NCBI GenBank assembly: GCA_020205615.1
Contig: CM035160.1
Coordinates: 123,967,605 to 124,031,604 of the forward strand
Reading direction: 5' to 3'
Origin: Panax quinquefolius
Lineage: Eukaryota; Streptophyta; Magnoliopsida; Apiales; Araliaceae
Length of the DNA stretch: 64,000 nucleotides
Below are positions 9,666 through 20,371 of the stretch, in pieces. The translations under genes and the position numbers were made by a program. Below the pieces are notes generated by a model. It was not told where the DNA came from, ran no database searches, and worked only from the letters and a program-made list of their open reading frames with translations. Position 1 is the stretch's first letter. Each line of letters opens with the position of its first letter.

Positions 9666-10486
9666 AATATGAGTTGTGAGACCCCAGATTTTATGAATAA
9701 AGATTTAATTTTCTCAAAATAATTTTTGTTTTATTATGGTGTTGATTTGATGTAATGTTATAGTTGTGGGTAATATTTATAAATCTTGCAAAGTACACAA
9801 GTTGTTATATAATATTCGATTGGTCGGGGAATATTCGTTTTAACAGGGAATATTCGCATAACCAAGACAATCATTGGTGGACCCTACAACGGAATTATTG
9901 TCGGATTGAGAAAAAGATAAAAATACTTTATAAAAATAATCTACGGAGGTGTTACCGCTTAAACCGTTGAACTACTCTTGTAGTAAAAGTACAAAGAATA
10001 CACGTGAGTTAGACAAGAGTAATACACACTGGATTGATTATCGATGCTTACGTGAAAAGTCACTCACCTATACTCAATTATTGCTACACTAATTTCGTGC
10101 ATCATATTTCTCATATTATTGATTCAATTATTATTACAAGATCATCCGCATTATATGATATATTATTAAATCAATAATTGAGACGACAAAGTTATTCATA
10201 TTATTATTCGCAATATCGACAATGTCTAAAGTTCATCAAGGAGAGGTTTGGTCACCTAATCATGCGCTACCAATAAGAAGAAATCCTTATCTGAAAGCCC
10301 TCTTTCCGGGAACGACCGTTGTTAAATATTGTGAATTATAATATGAATGATGAATAAGTTCATGTTGATTAAAGATGAATTTTATAGTTCCAATCATGGT
10401 TGGACTTATTTGTGTTAGTATAATTGATGTCTGGAGGATATATTGTTCAATTGGGTATTCAGGACACTTTTTGTGTCGGAGTTACT

Positions 10487-10611
10487 ATTCATGAGTTACT
10501 ATTAACCAGTTACTATTCATGAGTTACTATTCATGAGTTACTATTCATGAGTTACTATTTATGAGTTACTATTCACAAGTTACTATTCACCCAATTACTA
10601 TTCACTATAGT
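10487..10611 (+). repeat. 14-bp minisatellite in D 5' LTR
   Basis: About nine tandem copies of GAGTTACTATTCAT and close variants. The D 3' LTR has a similar array at about 16118-16245 with different variants (GAAGTTACTATTCAC), so copies have turned over since insertion. The E LTRs lack this array. Confidence 0.85.
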
Positions 10612-10673
10612 ATTGTGCATTCAGGTATTTGGGTACAATATTATTCCATGAGGAGATGTGCTAATTTTTTAGA

Positions 10674-10860
10674 CCGTTGGTTGAAGATATAATAGTAAGT
10701 CAATATGGACCGCTGGTGGAGTTATAATAGTAAATCAATATGGATCGTTGGTTTAAAGTTTTAATAGTAAATCAGTATGGACCGTTGTTTTATGTTTTAA
10801 TAGTAAACCAATATGGACCGTCCGCTTAATAGTAAATCAATCTGGATCGCTCATGAATTA
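10674..10860 (+). repeat. 40 to 50-bp minisatellite in D 5' LTR
   Basis: About five imperfect copies of a unit containing AATAGTAAATCAATATGGACC followed by GTTGGTTTAAAGTTTT. It lies just upstream of the TATA box, so it may be a repeated upstream promoter element. The same block is in the 3' LTR at about 16310-16500. Confidence 0.75.
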
Positions 10861-10882
10861 GTTACTATTCATTCTATTTTCT

Positions 10883-10890
10883 TATAAATA
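10883..10890 (+). promoter_or_regulatory. TATA box of D 5' LTR
   Basis: TATAAATA followed about 60 bp later by the purine-rich CTCTAGAGAGAAATTATAAG. The same box is at 16523-16530 in the 3' LTR and in all three E LTRs on the minus strand. Transcription probably starts about 30 bp downstream. Confidence 0.6.
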
Positions 10891-11129
10891 AAGCTCATTC
10901 CTTCATTATTTCTTACAAATTCACCGAAACTCTAGAGAGAAATTATAAGAGAACCTATAGAAAAGTATTATGCTACTTCCCTACTCTTATATTCGGGCTT
11001 TTTTTTCACTTGTAAGGGATGTTATTTATTGTGCTCATGAAGAGAACTTCATTATTCCATTATTTATTATTCTATTGAATAACTCAGATACGCTGCTACC
11101 CTATACATGGTGACATTCTTCTAATATTC

Positions 11130-11400
11130 CGCTTCTTTATTATTATGTCGTAATATCCTGTCTGCATGCATTTACGCCGACCGGTTCCATTATTTATTAT
11201 TCGCCGTAATATCCTCTCCGTAAGGCTATGCTTTTTTATGGGACCGTTCCATTATTTATTATTCTGTCAGAATATCCTGTCTATGCATTTACGCCGGACC
11301 TGGTTCCATTCTTTATTATTCTGTGGGAATTTCCTATCTGTGCGTTTTACGCCGGACCTGGTTCCGTTATTTATTATTCTGTTGGAATAACCTGCCTGTG
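11130..11400 (+). repeat. 60-bp minisatellite in D 5' LTR
   Basis: About five copies of a unit containing GGTTCCATTATTTATTATTC then GGAATATCCTGTCTGTGCG. Related units occupy the matching part of the E LTRs (about 17930-18350, minus). The overlapping small ORFs here are by-products of the repeat. Confidence 0.75.
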
Positions 11401-11689
11401 CGGTCTATCGTATGCATGGTGATTTCTTTTGTTATTCCATTCTTTATTATACTCAGTTTGTTAAAACTTTGACTTCTATACTCCATGAAATTAGTGGAAT
11501 ATCCTTGATATTTGCGTTTTATCCAATATCTTTTCATGGAAATATTCTTCTGAGTATTCTTGAATTTTACTCTAAAAAGCAGTATCATGTTGACAATTTG
11601 AATGTTATCGCCTCTGGATAAATTAATTCTTGAACTTGTTTTATTGAATTCTTATATCATTGTCATCATCCTCATGTTTATATTTTGTT

Positions 11690-12000
11690 GAAAGTCATCT
11701 ATGGCCCGTGAGTATAGATGGACTTGGTATGATTATGACGAGGATTATTCTTGGGTAATCATGACCGTAATGTTACAAATGATGTGGAAAAAGTCCTCAT
11801 TGGCCCGTAGTGCATTGATGGACAGTTTTTGGTATGATTATGTCTATGGATTCTCTTTGGCCATAGTGCAAAGATGAATTGTTTTATGGCATGATCAGGA
11901 CCGTTGATGAAAACATGATTATCTTAAACCGTAGTGCATGGATAATTCGTGGTCGTGATACTAAAGAATATCCTTGGTTGTAGTGCAGGGGTGATTCGAT
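11690..12000 (+). repeat. TTGGCCGTAGTGCAT repeat module in D 5' LTR
   Basis: Several spaced copies of TTGGCCGTAGTGCAT, alternating with GGTATGATTATGACC. One full unit with GGATAATTCGTGGTCGTGAT is at about 11917-11990. The same unit is amplified in tandem in the internal regions of E (19801-20371 and 25482-25823). Confidence 0.7.
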
Positions 12001-12540
12001 GATGTGGATTATTTATTAAGCTGAGTCCCAACAATAAAAGTGATGAAAAACCTTTTAAATCATAGAAGATAGTAGATTTTATTCCCTACTTGACTCTTCT
12101 AATGGATTGCTTGTTCCGCTGTAGTTAAACTTGATGTTTGTTATATTTTATCAGTTTAACACTGTTGAAGGCTAACGATAAATTATTTTGCATTATCTTA
12201 GTCATAATATTTCTTACTGGGCTAGTTGAGCTCACCCTTTCTTTCACTATTCTCTTCAGGAAATGAGAACGTAGCTCGGACTAGTCGGGGAACAAAGTGA
12301 TGGTCCTAGATGGTGCATTAGTAGTCCTCACTATTCTGTGAAATAGTGTGATAATAATTGTAATGATGACTCCTTTTGAGTTTGTATAATATCTAGTAGA
12401 CAATATTTGTATGCAAACTCACAGTTTATGTTTTGTCGTATTGTATATGATAAACAGATTAAGTTGTATTTGAATTCCGTACCATGTATCTCATGACTCA
12501 AGATGGGTGATGTATACTTAATTTTGGGGGCGCCACAGCT

Positions 12541-12556
12541 TGGTATCAAAGCTTAG
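12541..12556 (+). other. Element D primer-binding site
   Basis: TGGTATCAAAGCTTAG starts three bases after the LTR end. The first 12 bases match the initiator tRNA-Met complement with one change. Confidence 0.88.
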
Positions 12557-12726
12557 GATATGATCCTAGGCTAAGATGTGAGAATAGAACTAGAGGGGAG
12601 AGACGGGAATTCAAATCGCTAGTATTTAACCTACCCAAGTTTTTTTTGGTATTTAATTGGCTCACGTAATATAGGGATAATATGTTACATGTCAATTAAC
12701 CTTTTGTTTTGTGGCGAAGATTCAAA

Positions 12727-13884
12727 ATGACATCCGAGAATAATGAGAATAGCAATGGAGCACAGGAGACCGTTGATTCTCCACGCATCAATAATCGTGA
12801 TAATGTGCAACAGATGGCGATAATCCTCCCGTAAACAACAACACCGAATCAATCGACGAACGACGGTACGCTTAGGGAGCTTTTTTAGAATTCATGCAAC
12901 ATCAAAGCGAAAGGCGCTCCTGCCTCGCTCATAATACAGAGGAGATAATGGCAACCTACTTTGGTCACCGCTAAGCAATTCAAGGAGCTGGGACCATTGA
13001 AGTTTTTGGGAAAGCTAGAACCACTTATGTTAAAGTAGATCACCAAGATATTTGATGTCTTGGGATGCTCCGAGGAGTAAAAGGTTCCCTTTACCACCTT
13101 TATGTTGCGTGAAGAGGCAGATCACTGGTGGGAATCTGTAAAACGTACCCAACCTAACGCACTCAAGATGTCTTGGGAGAAGTTCCAAGAGTCGCTCAAT
13201 GACAAGTATTTTCCCAAAAGCATTCGCTTGACACGGAGGAGGTGGAATTTATCAAGTTGGAGCAAAACAACACGACCGTGTCAGCAAGACGGGCCAAGTT
13301 TGCCGAAGTTGTCCCGATTTGCATCCCACTTGGTTGATAATGAAGAGAGAATGACGCGGATGTTTTTAAGAGATTTGAAGCCGGAGATACGTCAATATCT
13401 TATTTCTCATAAACTGTGTTTGTATTCAGATATTGTAAATAGGGCTCAGTTAGTGGAGTGCGATAACGAGTCAACGAAACCAAAAGAGAGCAAAATGGAG
13501 AAAATGATAATACCGTGATAATAAATGCCATCAAAGTGGTGACAATAAGCATGGAGGAATCAACATGCTAGAAATGGTAACCACTTCGGTGGTAATCATG
13601 GTCAAAACAATACGAATGGACATTTCAAGAAGAGGAGATTCAACAATGATGGAAAGACGTCAGCACCAACACCCATGGTTAAGGAAGGAGAACGACCACC
13701 TATCATATGCTTCAAATGCGGAGGGGAGGGACACATCAGTCCAAACTGCGTGATGCCATCCAAAACATGCTATAATTGTGGAAGAGAAGGTCACTTAGCC
13801 CGATTTTGTCGTTCACCGAAGATAAGTTCACCTAGGATGGAGGCACCAAAGGATGTCCCAGGCAAGCCAAAGCCAGTAGTTTAA
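12727..13884 (+). pseudogene. Element D gag
   Basis: The start is ATG at 12727 (MTSENNENSNG). Stops and frameshifts follow. The retrotransposon gag domain is clear at 13102-13518, with LREEADHWWESV, SWEKFQESLNDKYFPKSIR and FLRDLKPEIRQYL. Two CCHC zinc knuckles follow at about 13705-13815: CFKCGGEGHISPNC and CYNCGREGHLARFC. The protein would form the virus-like particle and bind the RNA. The order and spacing are normal for a chromovirus gag of about 350 to 400 residues. Confidence 0.82.
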
Positions 13885-13904
13885 GAGAGAGCATTCTTTT
13901 CATG

Positions 13905-14932
13905 ACGAGGAACCTGAATAAAATTATCACGGGTATGTTAGTCATAAACTCTTGCGAAGTCTATACCGTGTTAGATACCGGTTCTACTCACTCTTTTATC
14001 GCACCTAGTTGTGTTCAATGTTTGAAGTTAACTCCTAGAGAAGTTAGACTTTGATATATCCGTTTAAACTCAGTTGGGAGAAACCTTCGTTACCTCCACT
14101 ATTTATAAATCTTGTTCAAATCAATACTTTCACGTTACCTGTCGATCTTATCTCTTTGAAAATACTTGTCTTTGATGTGATTTTTGGAAACGATTGGTTA
14201 ACTACTCATCATGCTTTTCGTAAGGTTGTTAGCTTTCATACTCCTAACCAACCTATTATGCGAATTCAAAGTAACCAAACCACTAAAGTCTATCATTGTC
14301 ATATCAAGCAATAAATAAAGAGCCCCGATCCTTTCGTTGTTGACTTTCTTATGTGGAATGCACCGAAGCCAGACTTTCTGTAGGCAACGTCGTGAATGAC
14401 GGTAACAAGTTGATAGGTATCAATGTGACGTGCTATCTAAGTCTTGGATGAGAGTCACAGTTTTTAATGATATTTCTATTGTTAATAAATTTCCTGACGT
14501 ATTCTTGAGGACTTCTTAGCCTACCCCTAGAGCGTGAAACCGAATTTTGTATTGACCTTAGTACAAAACCCATTTCTAAAACCCTCAATTATTTTCTTCA
14601 CCTAAAACGAATGCGTAATGTACCAAAGACGTTGGCTCGAGCTATTGAAGATAACGATCATATCATTCAATACCATCGTGGTAAAAATGAACGTGGTAGC
14701 TGAAGCGTTTAGTAGAAGATCGTATGCGTTTAAGAGTGCGATGTTGTTAACACAAAGACCCATTTTGTATAACTTACAAATGATAATGATAGAGTTAAAG
14801 ACTCTAGGGACCTACGTGAAGATGGCGAATATACGAGTAGAACCAACTTTAATTAATAAAGTTAAAGCTGCTCAAGCTACACACCCGAATCTGATGAATT
14901 TGAAGAAAAGGTTCAAGAGGGCGTTATTTTAG
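13905..14932 (+). pseudogene. Element D protease and shortened pol remnant
   Basis: A protease segment follows gag, with the active-site motif DTGS at 13974-13985 and a GNDWL motif near 14200. A short piece of the RT entry (FPDVF, near 14490) leads abruptly into the RNase H end. There RRWLELLK and NVVAEAFSRR (14618 onward) match the usual [13 protein letters not shown] and [10 protein letters not shown]. Reverse transcriptase and most of RNase H are deleted. Frameshifts are frequent. Confidence 0.75.
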
Positions 14933-15281
14933 AAGCAAGAATCGATGAAGAGAGGAAATTTCAACCCTCGATTTTATTGGCCCATTTGAAATCCTTGATC
15001 AAGTAGGAACTGTGGCCTATAGACTCGTTTTACCGCCAAGTATGTCGCGTATTCATAATGTTTTTAACGTATCGATGTTACGAAAATATGTGGACGACCC
15101 GAACCACATTATTAATTTAGAATCGGACGAGATAGCAGAAGATTTAACGTATGAGGAGATACGTGTTAACATCTTTGATAAGAAGGATTATATTCGACGC
15201 TCAAAGGTTATACCTCAAGAGTTAGAATTTGAAGTGAAGTCAAGGTATCCTCACCGTGCTCGTGATACCAGTGTTCAGTGA
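14933..15281 (+). pseudogene. Element D integrase C-terminal end
   Basis: After deletion of the integrase core, an 89-codon frame (15012-15281) reads [20 protein letters not shown], then [14 protein letters not shown], then [20 protein letters not shown]. This is the conserved integrase C-terminal/linker region of plant chromoviruses, where a chromodomain-like module lies at the end. Confidence 0.78.
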
Positions 15282-15308
15282 CGTAAATTTTGAGGGCGAA
15301 ATTTCATA

Positions 15309-15320
15309 AGGAGGGGAGAT
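15309..15320 (+). other. Element D polypurine tract
   Basis: AAGGAGGGGAGAT lies immediately before the 3' LTR start at 15321, the normal place for plus-strand priming. Unlike the C family it is present once. Confidence 0.85.
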
Positions 15321-16866
15321 TGTGAGACCCTAGATTTTATGAATAAAGATTTAATTTTCTCAAAATAATTTTTGTTTTATTATGGTGTTGATTTGATGTA
15401 ATGTTATAGTTGTGGGTAATATTTATAAATCTTGCAAAGTACACAAGTTGTTATATAATATTCGATTGGCTCTGGGGAATATTCGCTTTTAACAGGAATA
15501 TTCGTACAACGGCACAATCATCAGTGGACCCCACAACGAATTATTGTTGATTGAGAAAAAGATAAAAATACTTTATAAAAATAACTATGAGGTGTTACCG
15601 CTTAAACCGTTGAACTACTCTTGTAGTAAAAGTATAAGAATACATGTAGTTATACAAAGAGCACACTCAGATTGATTATCGATGCTTACGTGAAAAGTCA
15701 CTCACCTATACTCAATTATTGCTACACTAATTGTCGCATCATATTTCTCATATTATTGATTCAATTATTATTACAAGATCATCCGCATTATATGATATAT
15801 TATTAAATCAATAATTGAGACTAAGAAGTTATTCATATTATTATTTGCAATATCGACAATGGCTGTAAGTTCACAAGGAGAGGTTTGGTCACCTAATTAC
15901 GCTACCAATAAGGAGAAATCCTTATCTAAAAGACACCTCTTTCCTGGGAACGACCTGGTTGTTAAATATTGTGAATTATAATATTAATGATGAATAAGTT
16001 CGTGTTGATTAAAGATGAATTTTATACTTCCATTGTATTAGACTTATTTGAGTTAGTATAATTGATGTCTGGAGGATATATTTTTCAATTGGGTATTCAG
16101 GACACTTTTTGTGTCTGAGTTACTATTCATGAGTTACTATTCACGAGTTACTATTCACAAGTTACTATTCACGAAGTTACTATTCACGAAGTTACTATTC
16201 ACGAAGTTACTATTCACGATTACTATTCACCCGCTTACTATTCACTCTAGTATTGTGCATTCGGTATTTGGGTACATTATTATTCCATGAGGAGATGTGC
16301 TAATTTTTCGCATCGTTGGTTGAAGATATAATAGTAAGTCAATATGGACCACTTGGTGGAGTTATAATAGTAAATCAATATGGATCACCGGTTTAAAGTT
16401 TTAATAGTAAATCAAGATGGACCGTTGTTTTAAGTTTTAATAGTAAACCAATATGGATCGTCCGCTTAATAGTAAATCAATCTGGACCGCTCATGAATTA
16501 GTTACTATTCATTCCATTTTCCTATAAATAATCTCATTCCTTCATTATTTCTTACTTAATTCAATTTGAAACTCTAAAGAGAGAATTATAAGAGAACCTA
16601 TAGAAAAGTATTATGCTACTTCCCTACTCTTATATTCAGCTTTTACTACGAAGGGATGTTATTTATTATACTCATGAAGAGAACTTCATTATTCCATTAT
16701 TTATTATTTTGTTGGAATAATCAGATACGTAATACCCTATACATGGTGACATTCTTCTAATATTCCGCTCTTTATTATTCTATCTAATATCCCGTCTGCA
16801 AGGCGCTTACGCTTGGACCGGTTCCATTATTTATTATCCTATCGAAATATCTTGTCTATGCGTTTT
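15321..16866 (+). mobile_element. Element D 3' LTR, first part
   Basis: It starts TGTGAGACCCTAGATTTTAT and matches the 5' LTR. It is interrupted at 16867 by E and resumes at 30445. The joined length is about 2852 bp against 2863 bp for the 5' LTR. It contains the 14-bp minisatellite (about 16118-16245) and a TATA box at 16523. Confidence 0.9.
16862..16866 (+). repeat. Target-site duplication of E (left)
   Basis: GTTTT at 16862-16866 is repeated at 30445-30449, directly after the last LTR of E. Both lie within the D 3' LTR. One duplication around three LTRs shows that E is one insertion that later gained a unit, not two separate insertions. Confidence 0.9.
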
Positions 16867-19314
16867 TGTGACGCCCCCAAAATTAGGTATACGTCACCCA
16901 TCTTGGGTAGCCACTTATATGGTACATAAATTCAAATACAAACTTAATTATACATCTGTCGTGTAACATACGACAATACATAAACTGAGAGTCCTAATAG
17001 GAATATTGTCATTTAGACAATATCTATACTCAAGAGTCCTCATTACATTTATTGTCACACTATTTAACGTAATAGTGAGGACTACTAATGCTATCTTCTG
17101 GACCATCACTCTTTTCCCCGACTCGTCCCAAATATATTCTCATTTCCTCAAGAGAACAAAGAAAGAAAGGGTGAACTCAACTAGCCCAAGAAGAAATATT
17201 ATGACTAAGATAATGCGTAATAAATTATCATTAGCCTTCAACAAAAAGGTTAAACCGATAAAATACAATAGACAACCAGCTTAATCATAAATGAATGTGC
17301 AATCCATTAAAAGAGTCAAGTAGAAAATAAAGTCTACTATCTTTTAGGTTTTAAAAGGTTTTCATCAATTTTTATCACTAAGACTCAGCTTTTAATGAAT
17401 AAACCATAATATCTAATCATCCTTGTACCACGGTCAAGGATTTTCATCAAATTATCAATGGTCATGACTATACCGAATCACCCCGGTTATAATCATACCA
17501 AAAACTATCCATCATCGCATTATAGGCCATCGAGGACTTTTGTCACATCATTTATATCAAGCCATGATTATACCGAATGAACCTCGGTCATAATCATACT
17601 AAGTTCATCTACGCATGCACAAAGCCAAAGATAACTTTCAACATAATATAAACATAAGGATGATGACAATGATATAAGAATTCAATAAAACAAGTTCAAG
17701 AATTAATTTCTCTAGGATTTATTAACGTCCAAATTGTCAACAAGATACTTTGCTTTTGTAGAGTAAAATTCAAGAATGATCGTAAGAATATTTCCATGAT
17801 ATGATATCGATGAAACACAAATATCAAGGATATTCTACTAATTTAATGGAGTATAGAAGTCAAAGTTTTAACCAACCGGGTATAATAAAGAATAGAATAA
17901 CAAAAGAAATCACCACGCATGCGGATTTCGAGATGATGTTATTCCAATGTAATAATAATAATACGGAACCAAAGTCGTGAAATTCACAATCGGCAGTGAT
18001 GATCCAATGTAATAATAAATGTTTGAATAATAATAAACAATGGAACTGTGTGTCCTGTAAAAAACATGCATGTGATATTCCAAATGTAATAATAAATGCG
18101 GAATAATAAACAATGGAACTGTGTCCTTGTAAAACACATGCATGTGATATTCCAATGTAATAATAAAGAATGGAATAATAGAAGAAGATCACCAAGTATA
18201 GGGGATTCCACAGATACAAAGTTATTCCAATGTAATAAATAAGAATGGAATAATATAAGGATTTCACCAAGTATAGGGTATGCCACAGATACAGTTTATG
18301 TATAGGGTATGCCACTTTTACAAAGTTATTCCAATGTAATAATAATGAATGGAATAATGTAAGTTTTCTTCATGAATAAGAAAGAATAATACCCTTTACG
18401 GTACACCAAATAATATCCCTTACCGTAAAAAGACACCGGATATCAAAGTAGTGAAGTACCGTAATACTCTTCTTCTTTCTCTCTATAGATTTTCTCTCTA
18501 TAGCTTCTCTCTATAATTTCTCTCTCTAGAGTTTCAGTGAATTCGTAAGAAAATAATGAAGGAATGAGCTTCTATTTATAGGAAAATAGAATGCATAGTA
18601 ATTAATCCATGAATGGTCCAGATTGATTTACTTTAATCTGACGGTCCATATTTAAAGCAAAATCTTTTAAATAAAATATCATATATTCTATTTATATAAA
18701 AACATTTTACTATGCAAACACTATGCAACACTATGCAAAACACTATACAAAACACTATGCAACACTATGCATAATAAAATATAATATATTCTATTTATAG
18801 AATAACTTTAATAAAGTATTCTGTTTTATATAAAAAGATGTTTCGCTTTTTTACGCGTTAATAATACGAATAAAACAAAACGTCATTATCGCTATAATAA
18901 TTCATATTATTAATCGACAATAATGGAATCAAACCGAGTGACTTCTCACATAAGCAACAATAATCAATACCGTAATGTGCTACTATGCAACCACACGACA
19001 TCGTACTTTTACTACCGAGTAGTTCAACAATATCAACGGTAAAACTTCCGCCGTTATTTCAATAAAATATTTTTATCATTTTCTCAATCCAACAATAATT
19101 CAGTTGTGGGGTCCACCAATGATTGAACCGCTGTATTTAATATTCCCCGCTAAACCTAATATTCCCCACCAATCGAATATAATATAACCACTTGCATACT
19201 TTGCAAAATTTATAAATACTACCCACAACTATAATATTATCTCAAATTCATACCATAATATTAAAAATTATTTCACAAAATTTAAATCTTTATTGATAAA
19301 ATCTGGGTCTCACA
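16867..19314 (-). mobile_element. Element E LTR 1
   Basis: 2448 bp, plus-strand view TGTGACGCCCCCAAAATTAG to GGGTCTCACA. A minus-strand TATA box (TATAAATAG) is at 18572-18580. It contains 65 to 70-bp tandem units (about 17930-18350) built on TATTCCAATGTAATAATAA, and CACTATGCAA repeats at 18713-18775. The overlapping small ORFs at 17860-18315 reflect these repeats and are not genes. Confidence 0.9.
18713..18775. repeat. CACTATGCAA short tandem repeat (E LTR 1)
   Basis: About six copies of AACACTATGCAA and variants. Equivalent arrays lie at about 24404-24465 and 29838-29902 in LTRs 2 and 3. Confidence 0.85.
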
Positions 19315-19327
19315 ATCTCCCCTCCTT
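19315..19327 (-). other. Polypurine tract of E unit 1
   Basis: On the minus strand, AAGGAGGGGAGAT directly precedes the LTR start, identical to the tract of D. Confidence 0.85.
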
Positions 19328-19800
19328 ACGGAATTTCAGCCCTCGAAATTAGGGTACGATACTGGTATGATAAATAGGTGAGGATACCTTGAATACCTTT
19401 ATCGTTAAAAATATTAAATTCATCTTCTAATCCAAATTGAACGATATTCATTAACAATTCATCTTTTGCACTACAAAAGCCAAAGATATTTATTAACAAT
19501 TCATCTTTTGCACTACAAAGCAAAGATATACAACCTCAGAAAACCAATAATGATGAGACGCAACTTAATAGTATCACGACCAACGAATTATCCATGCACT
19601 ACCGCCAAAGATATTCGTGTTTTCAATTACTACCATGATTATATACCGAATAATCCGTGGTCATAATCATACCAAGTCTATCAATGCACTACGGCCAAAG
19701 ATGACTTTTACCACATCCATGAATTAATATTTCATTGCTGAGACTCAGCTCAATAAGTAATCCATATCATCGAATCATCCCTGCACTACAGGCCAAGGAT
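19328..19800 (-). repeat. Diverged TTGGCCGTAGTGCA units, E unit 1
   Basis: Scattered degenerate copies of the LTR module (CATCTTTTGCACTACAAAGCC and related, plus strand). They precede the regular array at 19801. No coding frame is seen apart from a gag-pol tail remnant at 19330-19390, immediately next to the polypurine tract. Confidence 0.6.
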
Positions 19801-20371
19801 ATTCATTAAGATCACGACCACGAATTATCCACGCACTACTACCAAAGATAATCGTGTATTCATTAAGTATCACGACCACAAATTATCCATGCACTACGGC
19901 CAAAGATAATCGTGTATTCATTAGTATCACGACCACAAATTATCCATGCACTACGGCCAAAGATAATTGTGTATTCATTAGTATCACGACCACAAATTAT
20001 CCATGCACTACGGCCAAAGATAATCGTGTATTCATTAAGATCACGACCACAAATTATCCATGCACTACTACCAAAGATAATCGTGTATTCATTAGTATCA
20101 CGACCACAAATTATCCATGCACTACTAAAGACCAAAGATAATCGTGTATTCATTAAGATCACGACCAAAAATTATCCATGATAACTAAAGATAATCGTGG
20201 TATTCATTAGTATCACGACCACAAATTATCCATGCACTACTACCAAAGATAATCGTGTATTCATTAGTATCACGACCACAAATTATCCATGCACTACTAC
20301 CAAAGATAATCGTGTATTTATTAGTATCACGACGACAAATTATCCATGCACTATGGCCAAAGATAATCGTG
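19801..20371. repeat. 57-bp tandem repeat array, E unit 1
   Basis: Ten head-to-tail units of 57 to 58 bp beginning ATTCATTA at 19801, 19858, 19916, 19973, 20030, 20087, 20148, 20202, 20259 and 20316. The core is CACGACCACAAATTATCCAT then GCACTACGGCCAAAGATAAT. Because 57 is a multiple of three, long repetitive frames appear on both strands (19-residue repeats). They are artefacts of the period. A single unit exists in the LTR of D (11917-11990), so the array arose from LTR-derived sequence now inside the internal region. Confidence 0.92.

Larger units (their letters stand above)
9675..12537 (+). mobile_element. Element D 5' LTR
   Basis: A 2863-bp LTR ending GGGGGCGCCACA and followed by the primer-binding site. 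Its body is largely made of minisatellites: GAGTTACTATTCAT (from about 10487), an AATAGTAAATCAATATGGACC unit (about 10674-10860), a 60-bp GGTTCCATTATTTATTATTC unit (about 11130-11400), and a TTGGCCGTAGTGCAT module (about 11690-12000). A TATA box is at 10883. The 3' part has CTCACCCTTTC...CTCTTCAG|GAAATGAGAAC, an acceptor-like site. Confidence 0.9.

Noticed and set aside
11166..11422. Overlapping plus-strand ORFs of 64-74 codons
   Set aside because: By-products of the 60-bp minisatellite in the D LTR.
17860..18315. 151-codon minus-strand ORF and overlapping frames with hydrophobic Tyr/Leu-rich protein
   Set aside because: It lies in tandem TATTCCAATGTAATAATAA units of the E LTR. Similar frames recur in LTRs 2 and 3 with different breaks.
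19801..20371. Regular direct repeats that could suggest a CRISPR array
   Set aside because: The units are contiguous without unique spacers, the genome is a plant's, and the unit is derived from an LTR.
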